IMG/VR virus record: IMGVR_UViG_3300042691_052885
Span: 1-64,000 of that record
Strand: one strand, 5' to 3'
Source: a virus
Length of the DNA stretch: 64,000 nt
Notes under the pieces: model-generated
Databases searched by the model: none
What the model saw: the letters and a program-made list of their open reading frames with translations, nothing else
What the model was told of the DNA's origin: nothing
Shown: piece after piece, positions 33,426-41,301 of the stretch
Layout: each line of letters begins with the position of its first letter
How positions within the stretch are numbered: the stretch's first letter is position 1
Program-made: the position numbers and the translations under genes

Positions 33426-34049
33426 ATGTCAAAAACGAAATCACCGCTACAAGAATTAGGAATCAATTTTTTCAACTCGAGATCTGAATCAGATTTCAAC
33501 AAAGTTTACTACCGACTAAAGCCTACCGTAAACTATTACCTTCGCGATTTGCTACCATCATTTGATGATCGCGAGGAAGCACTAGCAAATACCTTTTCAA
33601 AAGTATGGACTAAAATTCATATGTATGATCCGTATTGGAATTTCAGTACCTGGGTTTACCGTATTGCTCGTAACGAGGCTCTTCTTATGTTAAGGCATAC
33701 TCGTCGAAATTATTCTATTCAAGCAATGGAAGAACGTGGAATTAAAATGGATTCTAAAGTAGCGCCAGTCCAACCGCAATATGAAAGCAACTCGCAAAAT
33801 CTTGATGCTATTGATTCCCTTTATGATTTTGCAATTACCGAAATCTCTAATTTGCCAGAAACATATCGAATTGTAATGGAAAAGCGCGAGATTGAAAAGA
33901 AAAAATACGAGGATATATCTGCTGAACTAGGGTGGAAACACAATACCGTAAGAACTCGCATCCGTAAAGGTCGCGAACTCTTAAAGAAAAGTTTATTGGA
34001 AAAATATCCACAACTTGTACGTGATTTTGAAAAACAAGAAGAAATATGA
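33426..34049 (+). CDS. ECF-type RNA polymerase sigma factor
   Basis: 207-aa sigma-70-family factor with the two-domain ECF layout. Region 2 includes DREEALANTFSKVWTKIHMYDPYWNFSTWVYRIARNEALLMLR (about 47-90), with the conserved Trp/Arg helix that melts the -10. Region 4 is ITEISNLPETYRIVMEKREIEKKKYEDISAELGWKHNTVRTRIRKGRELLKKSL (about 138-192), a helix-turn-helix that reads the -35. The phage also encodes gp55, so it carries two different sigma factors. This one is in an early-type operon and may control the AAAACTTT class or another set. The next gene overlaps by ATGA. Confidence 0.88.
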   Translation: MSKTKSPLQELGINFFNSRSESDFNKVYYRLKPTVNYYLRDLLPSFDDREEALANTFSKVWTKIHMYDPYWNFSTWVYRIARNEALLMLRHTRRNYSIQAMEERGIKMDSKVAPVQPQYESNSQNLDAIDSLYDFAITEISNLPETYRIVMEKREIEKKKYEDISAELGWKHNTVRTRIRKGRELLKKSLLEKYPQLVRDFEKQEEI

Positions 34050-34456
34050 GAAAAATTTGGTACGACTTAAAAGTTTTTTACATACTTCGCAGCGAAGTTA
34101 TTAAGCATCGAAACTCTCCGGACTGGGCAAAATACAATTTACGCCATGATTGGCTATATCGGGTTTATACGGTGGTGAACCCCACAGAAGCCGATAAAGG
34201 CGATGATGATAAAATGATTGAAATGAAAGCAATTGATAGGCTTACTCCTATAAGTAAATACATTCTTTCGATGGGGTTAGGCGAAATTGTTACGTTATCA
34301 ATGGAACGTGTACCTGATACCAATTCTTTTTTGGCAGTATACTATCCAATTTATCGTTGGCTATCGCTCTGGAGAATTTTAAGTAGATCCGTTATGCTAA
34401 TTATTTTAATAAGCTTATTGGCGTCTTACTGGAACGATATTGTTTCATTTTTCTAA
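34046..34456 (+). CDS. Membrane protein coupled to the ECF sigma factor
   Basis: 136 aa, coupled to the sigma gene by an ATGA overlap. Soluble, charged residues 1-105 are followed by one C-terminal transmembrane helix (about 115-133, SVMLIILISLLASYW). Cellular ECF sigma factors are often followed by membrane anti-sigma factors, so a regulator role is possible. However, the topology (C-terminal anchor) and the lack of a zinc anti-sigma motif (HxxxCxxC) make this only a positional guess. Confidence 0.6.
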   Translation: MRKIWYDLKVFYILRSEVIKHRNSPDWAKYNLRHDWLYRVYTVVNPTEADKGDDDKMIEMKAIDRLTPISKYILSMGLGEIVTLSMERVPDTNSFLAVYYPIYRWLSLWRILSRSVMLIILISLLASYWNDIVSFF

Positions 34457-34481
34457 AACTTTTTGAAATCACTGAATATAA
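34455..34481 (+). promoter_or_regulatory. Promoter, AAAACTTT-N12-AATATAA
   Basis: AAAACTTT (34455-34462) starts in the previous stop codon; 12 nt; AATATAA (34475-34481), 18 nt before the ATG at 34500. Confidence 0.65.
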
Positions 34482-34499
34482 ACATCAAATATAACATAT

Positions 34500-35042
34500 A
34501 TGGAAAAGAACACAGGAAAAATGCACGTGGTTAAAAATGAAAAAGCCACTAAGTCCATTAAGGACATGACAGCCGATGAGCGTAAAGAGGCAATTGCTTC
34601 TCTTGAGCAGGAAATTAATCAGCGCAATCGTGAAATTGCGGAAAAATTCTATGTAGTAGAAGGAAGCGACCGAGTTGCTAAAGCGGTATTGAAATTTATG
34701 ACCGAGGAGGCTAAATGGAAATTTACTGAAGCAATTGGCGTGGTTGAATGCATTAAGGAAATTGAAAAGGCGTTGGATAAAACTAAAGGTGGAAAAGAAT
34801 TCTTTTTGCAGGTTCTTCCTCTTGAAGCAATTTGGTTTTTCATCAATAAAGTAGAAGGCACTGGTTTGGAATCCGCGGTGTACTACCAGGATAATTTGTT
34901 AAAGCCAATTGGCGATGCTCTTGGAAGAGTTAAAGCAGACCGTGATGCAGTTAACCAAATGACAATGGACTTGGGAAGCCTTGAGGTTGGCGCTGATTTT
35001 GAAGCCGAACCCGAACAGCAACCCGCTGATGTAAATGCGTAA
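34500..35042 (+). CDS. Hypothetical protein, 180 aa
   Basis: Soluble, helical protein with a charged coiled-coil-like start (SIKDMTADERKEAIASLEQEINQRNREIAEKF), a central helical part and an acidic Ala/Glu/Pro tail. No family is recognised. It is the first gene of a two-gene unit ended by the terminator at 35357. Confidence 0.65.
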   Translation: MEKNTGKMHVVKNEKATKSIKDMTADERKEAIASLEQEINQRNREIAEKFYVVEGSDRVAKAVLKFMTEEAKWKFTEAIGVVECIKEIEKALDKTKGGKEFFLQVLPLEAIWFFINKVEGTGLESAVYYQDNLLKPIGDALGRVKADRDAVNQMTMDLGSLEVGADFEAEPEQQPADVNA

Positions 35043-35045
35043 TTT

Positions 35046-35336
35046 ATGGGAAGCATTAATCAGTTCCTTGATAACCACTACAGAAAGATCTTTTTCTTTC
35101 TGTTAGTGGCAATCTTCTTAAATACCTGTGGGAATCCTAACAAGGTAACAAATAGAAGACTTGATACTCTCACTGCAAAAATTGATTCTTTGCAGAGGAT
35201 CACGGTAACTCAAAAAGATCTTCAAGCAGAAGGTTTGCGAGTTGAAAAGAGAATGATCCAATCTACCGATAGAAAAATGATGGATGTTCAACGTCAAACA
35301 GCAATTGATGAAGAACTTAAATCTTTAGAAAAATAA
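35046..35336 (+). CDS. Membrane-anchored or lipoprotein-like coiled-coil protein
   Basis: 96 aa with an N-terminal hydrophobic segment (about 14-27, IFFFLLVAIFLNTCGNP) and a Cys at its end that is a poor lipobox match (LNTC). The rest is coiled coil (TLTAKIDSLQRI, then helices to the end). This would suit an envelope or lysis accessory protein such as a spanin-like component, but that is guesswork. Confidence 0.6.
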   Translation: MGSINQFLDNHYRKIFFFLLVAIFLNTCGNPNKVTNRRLDTLTAKIDSLQRITVTQKDLQAEGLRVEKRMIQSTDRKMMDVQRQTAIDEELKSLEK

Positions 35337-35356
35337 TAGTTACAATAAACATTCAA

Positions 35357-35381
35357 GGAGAGGGTTATCCTCTCCTTTTTT
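35357..35381 (+). terminator. Rho-independent terminator
   Basis: GGAGAGG (35357-35363), loop GTTAT, CCTCTCC (35369-35375), TTTTTT. A late-type motif starts 3 nt later. Confidence 0.85.
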
Positions 35382-35383
35382 GT

Positions 35384-35393
35384 GAATATATAG
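35384..35393 (+). promoter_or_regulatory. Late-promoter-like motif GAATATATAG
   Basis: The late motif with one extra A (GAATATATAG), 6 nt before the ATG at 35400. It heads an operon of probable virion proteins. Confidence 0.45.
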
Positions 35394-35399
35394 TTTGAT

Positions 35400-36056
35400 A
35401 TGAAGAACAAATTAACTCATAACTTTATTATAGGCACATTTGTATCACTGTATGTAGTGGTCAGCCTTATTTCAACCATTCACGTTATTGACTTTTTTAA
35501 GTTGAGTAACCCTGATTGGCTGGCAATTTCTCTTGCAATTGCGTTTGAAATTGGAGCAGCCGCTTCGCTTGCTGCATTAATTGCTCTTAAACGAATGAGT
35601 AAGTGGATGGTATGGGGAGTCTTTATTATATTGGCAGCCATGCAAATGATGGGAAACACATATTACGCCTTTACACATTTGCATGATTTTCAAGGATGGT
35701 CGGAGTTGTTTGGCCTTAATGAAGAAGAACTCATTTATCAAAAGAGAATGCTATCAATTATCAGTGGTGCAATACTTCCACTGATTGCTCTTGGGTTTAT
35801 CAAATCCTTGGTGGACTATATACGTCCTGAGGAATTGCAAGATTCAAAGGTTGAAAAACTGAAAGAAGATTTTGAGGACTATTTGGATGATTACATTGAA
35901 AGCAAGGAAACAAAATCTCCAATTAGCAATATTGAAGAGGAGCCGCTAACCAGTGAAAGTACGGAGTTAACTCAAGAAGATATCAATTTCTACAAAGAAA
36001 AAACTAAAGGCGATAATTCGCCAGAAAATCCCCAGGTTCTTCCTGGCGTAAACTAA
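35400..36056 (+). CDS. Multispanning membrane protein
   Basis: 218 aa with four transmembrane segments (about 10-30, 42-63, 71-90 and 116-140), then an acidic soluble tail (about 145-218, VEKLKEDFEDYLDDYIESKE). It is the first gene of a late operon of probable structural proteins. Holin-like and assembly-site roles are both conceivable; nothing in the sequence decides. Confidence 0.65.
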   Translation: MKNKLTHNFIIGTFVSLYVVVSLISTIHVIDFFKLSNPDWLAISLAIAFEIGAAASLAALIALKRMSKWMVWGVFIILAAMQMMGNTYYAFTHLHDFQGWSELFGLNEEELIYQKRMLSIISGAILPLIALGFIKSLVDYIRPEELQDSKVEKLKEDFEDYLDDYIESKETKSPISNIEEEPLTSESTELTQEDINFYKEKTKGDNSPENPQVLPGVN

Positions 36057-36066
36057 CCAATAACAA

Positions 36067-37233
36067 ATGTCTGTAAAACCAAAACTAGTATGCCCACCTG
36101 ATTATAGCATTCTGTCGCTAAGATTTACCGAGTGTAAAAAATTAGGTGTTGTAAAAGGCATTAATACTCTAGTTCAGTATGACCTAAGTAATTTTTTCAT
36201 ACCTCTAACAAATTATTCTGACCGCAGATTTACGGTAAAAGGCGGCACCAAGAAAAAATTAGATATTGGTGACCTTGCGGTTTACGGAGAAATTCAGGAG
36301 TCATACAGCTTTAAGTCGTCTTCAATTGATTCGATTGAAAATGGCACATCACATTCATTTCAGATTTTTGATGAAACTGGAACCACCTCATTGGCATTAA
36401 TTACGTTTACCGTGGATTTTGATGATCCTGCATACCAGGATTTTGCCACAGGATTTCAAACCGCGTTTTCGCAAAACACAGTAATGGACAATATAATAAA
36501 TGTCACATACAGTGTTACCGATTCTACTGGGTTTACAGTTACCGCAGCAAAACCTGGAGTTCAATACCGTTATACTATGATTTATGACACAGTGTCATGG
36601 TCTACACCGGTTCCATATACAACTCCTGGCACACTGGTAACTCCGCATTTGAAATATCCAGAAGGCCGAGTACGTGGTTTTTTCCTTTTTGCTGATTATG
36701 CAAAAGTTGATACCAAAACATGCACATGCGGTTGTACCGATGCGTCCGGCGATTTGTTATCAAATGTAAAGAATTTCAAATGGGCGTGGGATGGCGATTA
36801 TCAAAAGAAGCAGCCAGCAAATACACTTACCGGAGTATTGATTAACGCGGATTCTTCATCAGCATCACAAAGAAATCTTAATGGTACACAAACGTTTCAA
36901 TGGTTATCAACCGGAGCATATGCGCCGTATCAAATAAAGGTAGGAGATCTGATCACTCTTAATTCTTCTTCCAATAGTCCGTACGCGTATATTACAGAAA
37001 TTGATGGCTATAACATTACGGTAGATCGTCAAGGCTTTGGAAATGGAACAAATACCGACGCAATAGTAAAGAAATACTTTCCGTCAGAAATTGAGTGGAA
37101 AGTTGCAGGTGAAATGCTGTACATACCAGGCGGTCAGGATGTTTATGATACAGACCGTTTGCTGACTGAAACTATTTGGATTCACAACCCTCAAGGGTTT
37201 GATATACCTTTCAATGTAATTGTAATAAGTTAA
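36067..37233 (+). CDS. Probable virion structural protein, 388 aa
   Basis: Beta-rich, Thr/Ser/Tyr-rich protein of the kind seen in tail or baseplate adhesins. A cysteine cluster (TKTCTCGCTDASG, about 218-230) may bind metal or form disulfides. No family is recognised. The gp14-like gene also has a Cys-rich motif (ATACQCGN), which may be shared chemistry between neck/tail parts. It is grouped with the following gene by a 3-nt gap. Confidence 0.65.
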   Translation: MSVKPKLVCPPDYSILSLRFTECKKLGVVKGINTLVQYDLSNFFIPLTNYSDRRFTVKGGTKKKLDIGDLAVYGEIQESYSFKSSSIDSIENGTSHSFQIFDETGTTSLALITFTVDFDDPAYQDFATGFQTAFSQNTVMDNIINVTYSVTDSTGFTVTAAKPGVQYRYTMIYDTVSWSTPVPYTTPGTLVTPHLKYPEGRVRGFFLFADYAKVDTKTCTCGCTDASGDLLSNVKNFKWAWDGDYQKKQPANTLTGVLINADSSSASQRNLNGTQTFQWLSTGAYAPYQIKVGDLITLNSSSNSPYAYITEIDGYNITVDRQGFGNGTNTDAIVKKYFPSEIEWKVAGEMLYIPGGQDVYDTDRLLTETIWIHNPQGFDIPFNVIVIS

Positions 37234-37236
37234 AAT

Positions 37237-37737
37237 ATGATAGTAGCAAAAAAATTCTGGCCAATTAAGGTTGCAAACTTTGCACCTGAGGCTAACCCGG
37301 TTTTAACCCTTTTTGGAAATGCAAACTCCACAGGCACTTCAATAGTAGCGGTAAAGAGAGAAGAGTTTAACGCAATAATTGCAGTAGGCATTGACAACGT
37401 ACGAGTTATTGATCAAATACATGGGGATGCGCTTGATAAGACTATTGTTTCTGCAGATTCTGATACTTTGACAATAGAATTTTCTGGAAAGGTTTGTGAT
37501 ACCGGGCAAGTGCAAATTATGCTGGTTGATATTTCGCGTCCAGTTGCTGGAAGAGATATCGAAATTCAGGCAATGCTTTGTCTAAACTCGAGTCATAGTG
37601 AGTTTATATTTAAGGATGAAAATCACCGGCAGGTAAGAATACCACCAGCAACAATGGTAAAGGGAGCAATTTATTATTTCCAAATAAGAGAAGTTGTAAA
37701 TTGCAGTGAGGGAGACTTTATAGGTTACGCTTCGTAA
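37237..37737 (+). CDS. Probable virion structural protein, 166 aa
   Basis: Beta-rich small protein (SIVAVKREEFNAIIAVGIDNVRV, TLTIEFSGKVCDTGQVQIMLVD). No family is recognised. It may partner the 388-aa protein in a tail or head decoration, judged only by the shared operon. Confidence 0.6.
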   Translation: MIVAKKFWPIKVANFAPEANPVLTLFGNANSTGTSIVAVKREEFNAIIAVGIDNVRVIDQIHGDALDKTIVSADSDTLTIEFSGKVCDTGQVQIMLVDISRPVAGRDIEIQAMLCLNSSHSEFIFKDENHRQVRIPPATMVKGAIYYFQIREVVNCSEGDFIGYAS

Positions 37738-37762
37738 GAAGCCCTAAAATAACTTATTGGCC

Positions 37763-38188
37763 ATGAAAGATGTAAAAAAGGCCATTAACCGAGTGATCAC
37801 TTCAATTGATTGGAGAAAGATCAAATCATACCACGCAAAATTAGGCATACGCTGGGAATACGAGGTTGATAAGGAAATAATAAGAAAAGTCCCATCAATT
37901 CCAGAGCTAAAAGAGGAACTCTCATCTATTTTGTTTCACATGGATGAAGAAAACCTTGAGTACATATCGTACGGAAGCTGGGTAATTTTTTGGGATCGTG
38001 AAACAAATGGAGACATCCGTGTAATTTTTAGACTGGCAGACTTCTCATTTGAGGATTCAGCAGGTACCAAAGAAGATCTGGAAAGCGCTCTGCAAAAAGC
38101 AGTAGAAAGCGAGGACTATGAGTACGCTGCACTCATTCGTGATGAGATAAATAATAAGAACAAAGATGCCAGTAACAATATCAAATAG
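37763..38188 (+). CDS. Hypothetical protein with UVR-like C-terminal motif
   Basis: 141 aa. The C-terminal stretch ALQKAVESEDYEYAALIRDEIN matches the UvrB/UvrC helical-hairpin motif well (xEDYExAAxLRDxI). The N-terminal part is mixed alpha/beta. The ATG at 37763 is preferred to a TTG 6 nt upstream. The next ATG overlaps its end by 23 nt. A protein-contact role is inferred from the motif. Confidence 0.65.
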   Translation: MKDVKKAINRVITSIDWRKIKSYHAKLGIRWEYEVDKEIIRKVPSIPELKEELSSILFHMDEENLEYISYGSWVIFWDRETNGDIRVIFRLADFSFEDSAGTKEDLESALQKAVESEDYEYAALIRDEINNKNKDASNNIK

Positions 38189-38624
38189 AAACGTTGGTTC
38201 AGGAAACGGATCCCTTATGGTTCCGTTGGTTGCCAATAACCCTGCTTTCAAAGTAGAAATCTTACCGGTTGACGGAAGGTTAGAACAGAAACCGTTTGCC
38301 AAAGACGGAACAAAAGAAATTGAAAGTATTAAGGTCGGCGATCTTGTTCGTGGCGATATTGTCAATTCTTCAAAAAATATCAAAGGGAAGGTTTTGCAAA
38401 TCAATCGGCAAAACGGAGAAATTGTTTCGTATAAAGTCTTGGACGCTGATGGCGAAGAGGTTTTAGTTGATCCAACAACTGCTCAAAAGTTTGTAGATCA
38501 CGGTCAAGAATCCGGTTCGACTGATAGCCCAGAAGTCCATAAAAATCAACAAGGACTGTATGGAGAATCATACCAAGTCAAGACCTTTGAAAGCTGGATC
38601 TCTGAAAATGCTAGTTCGCTCTAG
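38166..38624 (+). CDS. Hypothetical protein, possible virion-internal protein
   Basis: 152 aa with a central small barrel-like region (IKVGDLVRGDIVNSS, GKVLQINRQNGEIVSYKVLD, EEVLVDPTTAQKF) similar in style to KOW/SH3 modules. The C-terminal peptide VKTFESWISENASS resembles the KTFxxFxxE-type peptides found on T4-like internal proteins and may be a packaging tag; this is a loose comparison. It is the last gene of the late operon. Confidence 0.6.
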   Translation: MPVTISNRNVGSGNGSLMVPLVANNPAFKVEILPVDGRLEQKPFAKDGTKEIESIKVGDLVRGDIVNSSKNIKGKVLQINRQNGEIVSYKVLDADGEEVLVDPTTAQKFVDHGQESGSTDSPEVHKNQQGLYGESYQVKTFESWISENASSL

Positions 38625-38688
38625 TATAGGTCTAACTCCTACCTCTACTGATACTCTTTTTATACACCTTCTGAAAAAAGTTTTCAAT

Positions 38689-38757
38689 GTTAATAACTTT
38701 TTGTTAAAACATTTTTCTATGTGGTTCTTTTGTATTATTTTTATTCTATCAAATTAA
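38689..38757 (+). promoter_or_regulatory. Promoter module without hairpin (smpB operon)
   Basis: GTTAATAACTTT (38689-38700), exactly 32 nt, TATTATTTTTAT (38733-38744), TCTATCAAATTAA. There is no GC stem in the interval. The 64 nt between the previous stop and this module show no clear terminator. Confidence 0.72.
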
Positions 38758-38767
38758 TACTGATAAC

Positions 38768-39025
38768 ATGAGAACGTATTCAACTAACACATACTTTGAA
38801 ACTCAAGCTGCTGCAATTCATTGCATAGAGGAATCCATTGAAAAGAGAAAGTATCAAATGGTTCCGACCGATAGCTTGAGATTTGAACACGTTTCCTACG
38901 AAACAACCGTTCACTACAATATTCCGCTACAACGTACCGATGGCAAAAACACTAAGCGTTGGTTACATATTCAAATGTACCGAATGCCATCTGGAAGATA
39001 TGAAGCAAACTACTACTTATCATAA
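38768..39025 (+). CDS. Hypothetical protein, 85 aa
   Basis: Small mixed alpha/beta protein (AAAIHCIEESIEKRKYQMV, then strands YETTVHYNIPL and RWLHIQMYRM). It is the first gene of the SmpB operon; its last base is the first of the smpB ATG. No family is recognised. Confidence 0.65.
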   Translation: MRTYSTNTYFETQAAAIHCIEESIEKRKYQMVPTDSLRFEHVSYETTVHYNIPLQRTDGKNTKRWLHIQMYRMPSGRYEANYYLS

Positions 39026-39462
39026 TGAAAAAAGCAGTTAACATTGAAAACCGCAAGGCTCGGTATGAATATCATTTTCTGGAAGAATATGAAGTAGGAG
39101 TTTGCCTGGTAGGCAGTGAGGTTAAGAGCATTAAAGACGCTCGGGTAACAATGGTAGATGCCTTTTGCTATTTTGATAGCGGAGAGCTCTTTGTTAAAGA
39201 TCTTACAATTACTCCGATTGACAAAAACTATACTCACGAACCAAAACGATTGCGTAAACTATTGCTTCACCGAAAGCAGTTAACATCCCTTGAAAAAGGA
39301 CTAACCGTTGGTAAAACTATTGTACTTACACGTATAAAAGAATCTAACGGTAAAATAAAGTTTTGCATTGCGTTGGCTCAAGGTAAAAAAGATTACGATA
39401 AGCGCCAAACAATTAAAAAACGCGAGGCGGATCGTGAAATAAAAAATGAAAGCCATGCATAA
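39025..39462 (+). CDS. smpB: SmpB, SsrA (tmRNA)-binding protein
   Basis: 145 aa with the full SmpB signature: NIENRKARYEYHFLEEYEVGVCLVGSEVKSIKDARVTMVDAF (about 6-47), HEPKRLRKLLLHRKQLTSLE (about 73-92), a GLTVGKTIVLTRIKESNGKIKFCIALAQGKKDYDKR core, and the basic C-terminal tail TIKKREADREIK that enters the ribosome mRNA channel. SmpB brings tmRNA to stalled ribosomes. No tmRNA gene is visible in the window, so it would work with host or distal phage RNA, or act to redirect rescue. It sits in a short early operon. Confidence 0.93.
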   Translation: MKKAVNIENRKARYEYHFLEEYEVGVCLVGSEVKSIKDARVTMVDAFCYFDSGELFVKDLTITPIDKNYTHEPKRLRKLLLHRKQLTSLEKGLTVGKTIVLTRIKESNGKIKFCIALAQGKKDYDKRQTIKKREADREIKNESHA

Positions 39463-39730
39463 GCAACCTAAAATGTGGGATATTATTGCAACCGCCGATG
39501 GGCCTAACTGCATCAATATTGAAATACACGAAGAGCTTATTATAGAAAAAGCTCACATTAAAGTTCTTGGGCAAAACCGAAATTTGCTATTGTCCAGTAA
39601 CATTACTGAAAGAAACATTAAGTTTTGTGTGGAAACCGGAACACCTACATTTGTAGAACTAAGTACCTGCTGTGGTACCGTTGTTACCTACGTAAAAGGC
39701 TCAGGCTATGAAGCGTATAAACTTAACTAA
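39446..39730 (+). CDS. Hypothetical protein, 94 aa
   Basis: Beta-rich protein overlapping smpB by 17 nt. A Cys pair (ELSTCCGTVVTYV) lies near the C-terminus. ATG at 39446, or 39455. No family is recognised. A terminator-promoter module follows 2 nt after the stop. Confidence 0.6.
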   Translation: MKAMHKQPKMWDIIATADGPNCINIEIHEELIIEKAHIKVLGQNRNLLLSSNITERNIKFCVETGTPTFVELSTCCGTVVTYVKGSGYEAYKLN

Positions 39731-39732
39731 TT

Positions 39733-39800
39733 GTTAATAACTATAGTCCCAAAGATTTTTTTCTTTGGGTTTTTTGTATTATTTTTATCTTATCAAATTA
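39733..39800 (+). promoter_or_regulatory. Terminator-promoter module
   Basis: GTTAATAACTAT (39733-39744), 32 nt holding CCCAAAGA/TCTTTGGG plus T run, TATTATTTTTAT (39777-39788), CTTATCAAATTA. It separates the smpB and 39808 operons. Confidence 0.78.
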
Positions 39801-39807
39801 ATTAAAT

Positions 39808-40113
39808 ATGAAACCAACAAATCAATCATCAAACGGAACAAGTTTCCACGGTGAGGTATTTAATGCCTCAGTAAATGATCTGAAAAAAATCTGTGGAGAA
39901 CCTGCCATTGTACAAAACGACGGTTCCGACAAGGTAAACTTTGAATGGGAAATGGAAACCGAAAACGGCGATGTTTTTACAATTTATGATTGGAAAGAAT
40001 ACCGTAAGCTTAGCGAAACCGAAATTGTTGAATGGCACATTGGCGGTCATAACAGTGGTGTAACATTTCAAGCGGTAAATGAAATTGCAGACGCATTAAA
40101 CAATTTAAGATAA
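39808..40113 (+). CDS. Hypothetical protein, paralogue of the 59130 gene
   Basis: 101 aa. The core KVNFEWEMETENGDVFTIYDWKEYR and a preceding LKKICGEPAIVQ are matched in the protein at 59130 (VQFGWDMQTEEGDFFAVFDWKENR, LIAVCGEPSHRG). So the phage has two copies of a small family whose function I do not know. Its stop overlaps the next ATG (ATGA-type). Confidence 0.7.
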   Translation: MKPTNQSSNGTSFHGEVFNASVNDLKKICGEPAIVQNDGSDKVNFEWEMETENGDVFTIYDWKEYRKLSETEIVEWHIGGHNSGVTFQAVNEIADALNNLR

Positions 40114-40562
40114 TGAAAGCACGTATATACCTAGATGACGTCCGCACTCCAAAGGAGCCAGGGTGGACCGTAGTTCGCAATTATGAAGAATTTGTGGACG
40201 TTGTAACTAAAATTGGTTTGGAAAATATTGAGGTGGTTACCTTGGATCATGACCTTGGCGATACTGCTATGCAGGAATACTTTAATAATGTAAGCCCAAA
40301 CTACACATTGGATTACGCTAACATTAAGGAAAAGACCGGTCTTGACTGCGCAAAATGGCTAATTGACCACTACCTTGATAATTATGTTACGCTGGAAAGC
40401 CGCCGAGAAAAACGTGATAGCGGAATTGTTTTTCCAAACGTATACACCCATTCAGCAAACCCGATTGGCTCTGCTAATATCATGGGTTACATCAATAACT
40501 TTTTAATGAATGAAGCGCAACCACAAATATGTGTACGCGTTAACATTCCACACACAGTGTAA
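40113..40562 (+). CDS. Cyclic-phosphate processing receiver-domain (cREC) protein
   Basis: 149 aa of a receiver-like fold. Conserved blocks are YLDDVRTPKEPGWTVVRNYEEF (about 5-26), VVTLDHDLGD (about 41-50), TGLDCAKWLIDHYLD (about 74-88) and VYTHSANPIGSANIMGYINNF (about 111-131). This is the pattern of the predicted cyclic-phosphate processing receiver domain found with RNA-repair genes. It would act on 2',3'-cyclic phosphate ends of broken RNA. The phage also encodes a kinase-like protein (59547) and an RNA ligase (60554), which fits such a role, though the enzymatic activity is predicted only. Confidence 0.75.
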   Translation: MKARIYLDDVRTPKEPGWTVVRNYEEFVDVVTKIGLENIEVVTLDHDLGDTAMQEYFNNVSPNYTLDYANIKEKTGLDCAKWLIDHYLDNYVTLESRREKRDSGIVFPNVYTHSANPIGSANIMGYINNFLMNEAQPQICVRVNIPHTV

Positions 40563-40581
40563 ATTCTTAAAATCAAATAAT

Positions 40582-40800
40582 ATGAACAAAATCTCAAAGC
40601 AGCTGCAAAAAGCAGAAACCGAAGTTAAAGAAATTGAAATGAACCTTTTGTGGCATGACCGCGCGGTTCGTCACCGTGGTTTTACCAATTATTCTGGTAT
40701 GATGTCTAAGGAGGAGGCTACTGAGTCTCGCGAGCGTCGCACCAGCTTAAGAAACTTCATTCGTGAAACTCGCAAATCAGTTAAGCAGAATGGAAACTAA
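40582..40800 (+). CDS. Hypothetical protein, 72 aa
   Basis: Basic helical protein (KQLQKAETEVKEIEMNLLWHD, Arg-rich second half). ATG at 40582, after an AT-rich gap; a longer frame would start inside the previous gene. No family is recognised. Confidence 0.6.
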   Translation: MNKISKQLQKAETEVKEIEMNLLWHDRAVRHRGFTNYSGMMSKEEATESRERRTSLRNFIRETRKSVKQNGN

Positions 40801-41164
40801 TTACCCTGCACCTGTCATGGATTGGATGGAATCAATCCATGACACTTTATCTCAACCAGATGCTGAGACAAATGAACCCAGTTTTTATCAGGATTGCGGT
40901 ATTGTTGAGGAGCATGGAAAAGAGGCGCTGTTTAGCCTAATCGGCCCTCCTTCTTTTGCCTCTTGGATTGATACTGGAAATCCTGCTATTAATATGGATC
41001 AAATGTCTGCCGCGTTGGAAAAGGTTCCAATTGCCGCTGCTCTCATTGGACTAAAGAAAAAAGGTTTGCTTGAATCTATTGAAGATGAAAACGGTGAAGA
41101 GGTATTTTGGTTATCTGACACTGGAAAAAAGGCGGCACAACTATTAAAAACCCGAGAAATATGA
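40790..41164 (+). CDS. Hypothetical protein with winged-helix-like C-terminus
   Basis: 124 aa. The last 55 residues (ALIGLKKKGLLESIEDENGEEVFWLSDTGKKAAQLL) read like a winged-helix DNA-binding domain: recognition helix, wing and final helix. The N-terminal half is acidic. The ATG at 40790 overlaps the previous stop by 11 nt; a GTG at 40763 is less likely. Regulator role inferred. Confidence 0.6.
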   Translation: METNYPAPVMDWMESIHDTLSQPDAETNEPSFYQDCGIVEEHGKEALFSLIGPPSFASWIDTGNPAINMDQMSAALEKVPIAAALIGLKKKGLLESIEDENGEEVFWLSDTGKKAAQLLKTREI

Positions 41165-41301
41165 GTTGGATATTTGCACTTATTTGTTTTTGGGCAGGCT
41201 CCATTTTTGGTTTAACCGTTGCTGCATTAGCAGTCGCAGCCAGCAAAAATTCAGAGGCAGAAGAAAAGGAAAATGAAATTCTTAAAAAGGAAGAAAAATG
41301 A
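41161..41301 (+). CDS. Small single-span membrane protein, 46 aa
   Basis: ATG at 41161 overlaps the upstream stop and its stop overlaps the next ATG (both ATGA). Residues 2-27 form one transmembrane helix (IFALICFWAGSIFGLTVAAL) and the tail is Glu/Lys-rich. Tight coupling on both sides and a sensible topology support a real gene despite its size. Confidence 0.65.
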   Translation: MSWIFALICFWAGSIFGLTVAALAVAASKNSEAEEKENEILKKEEK

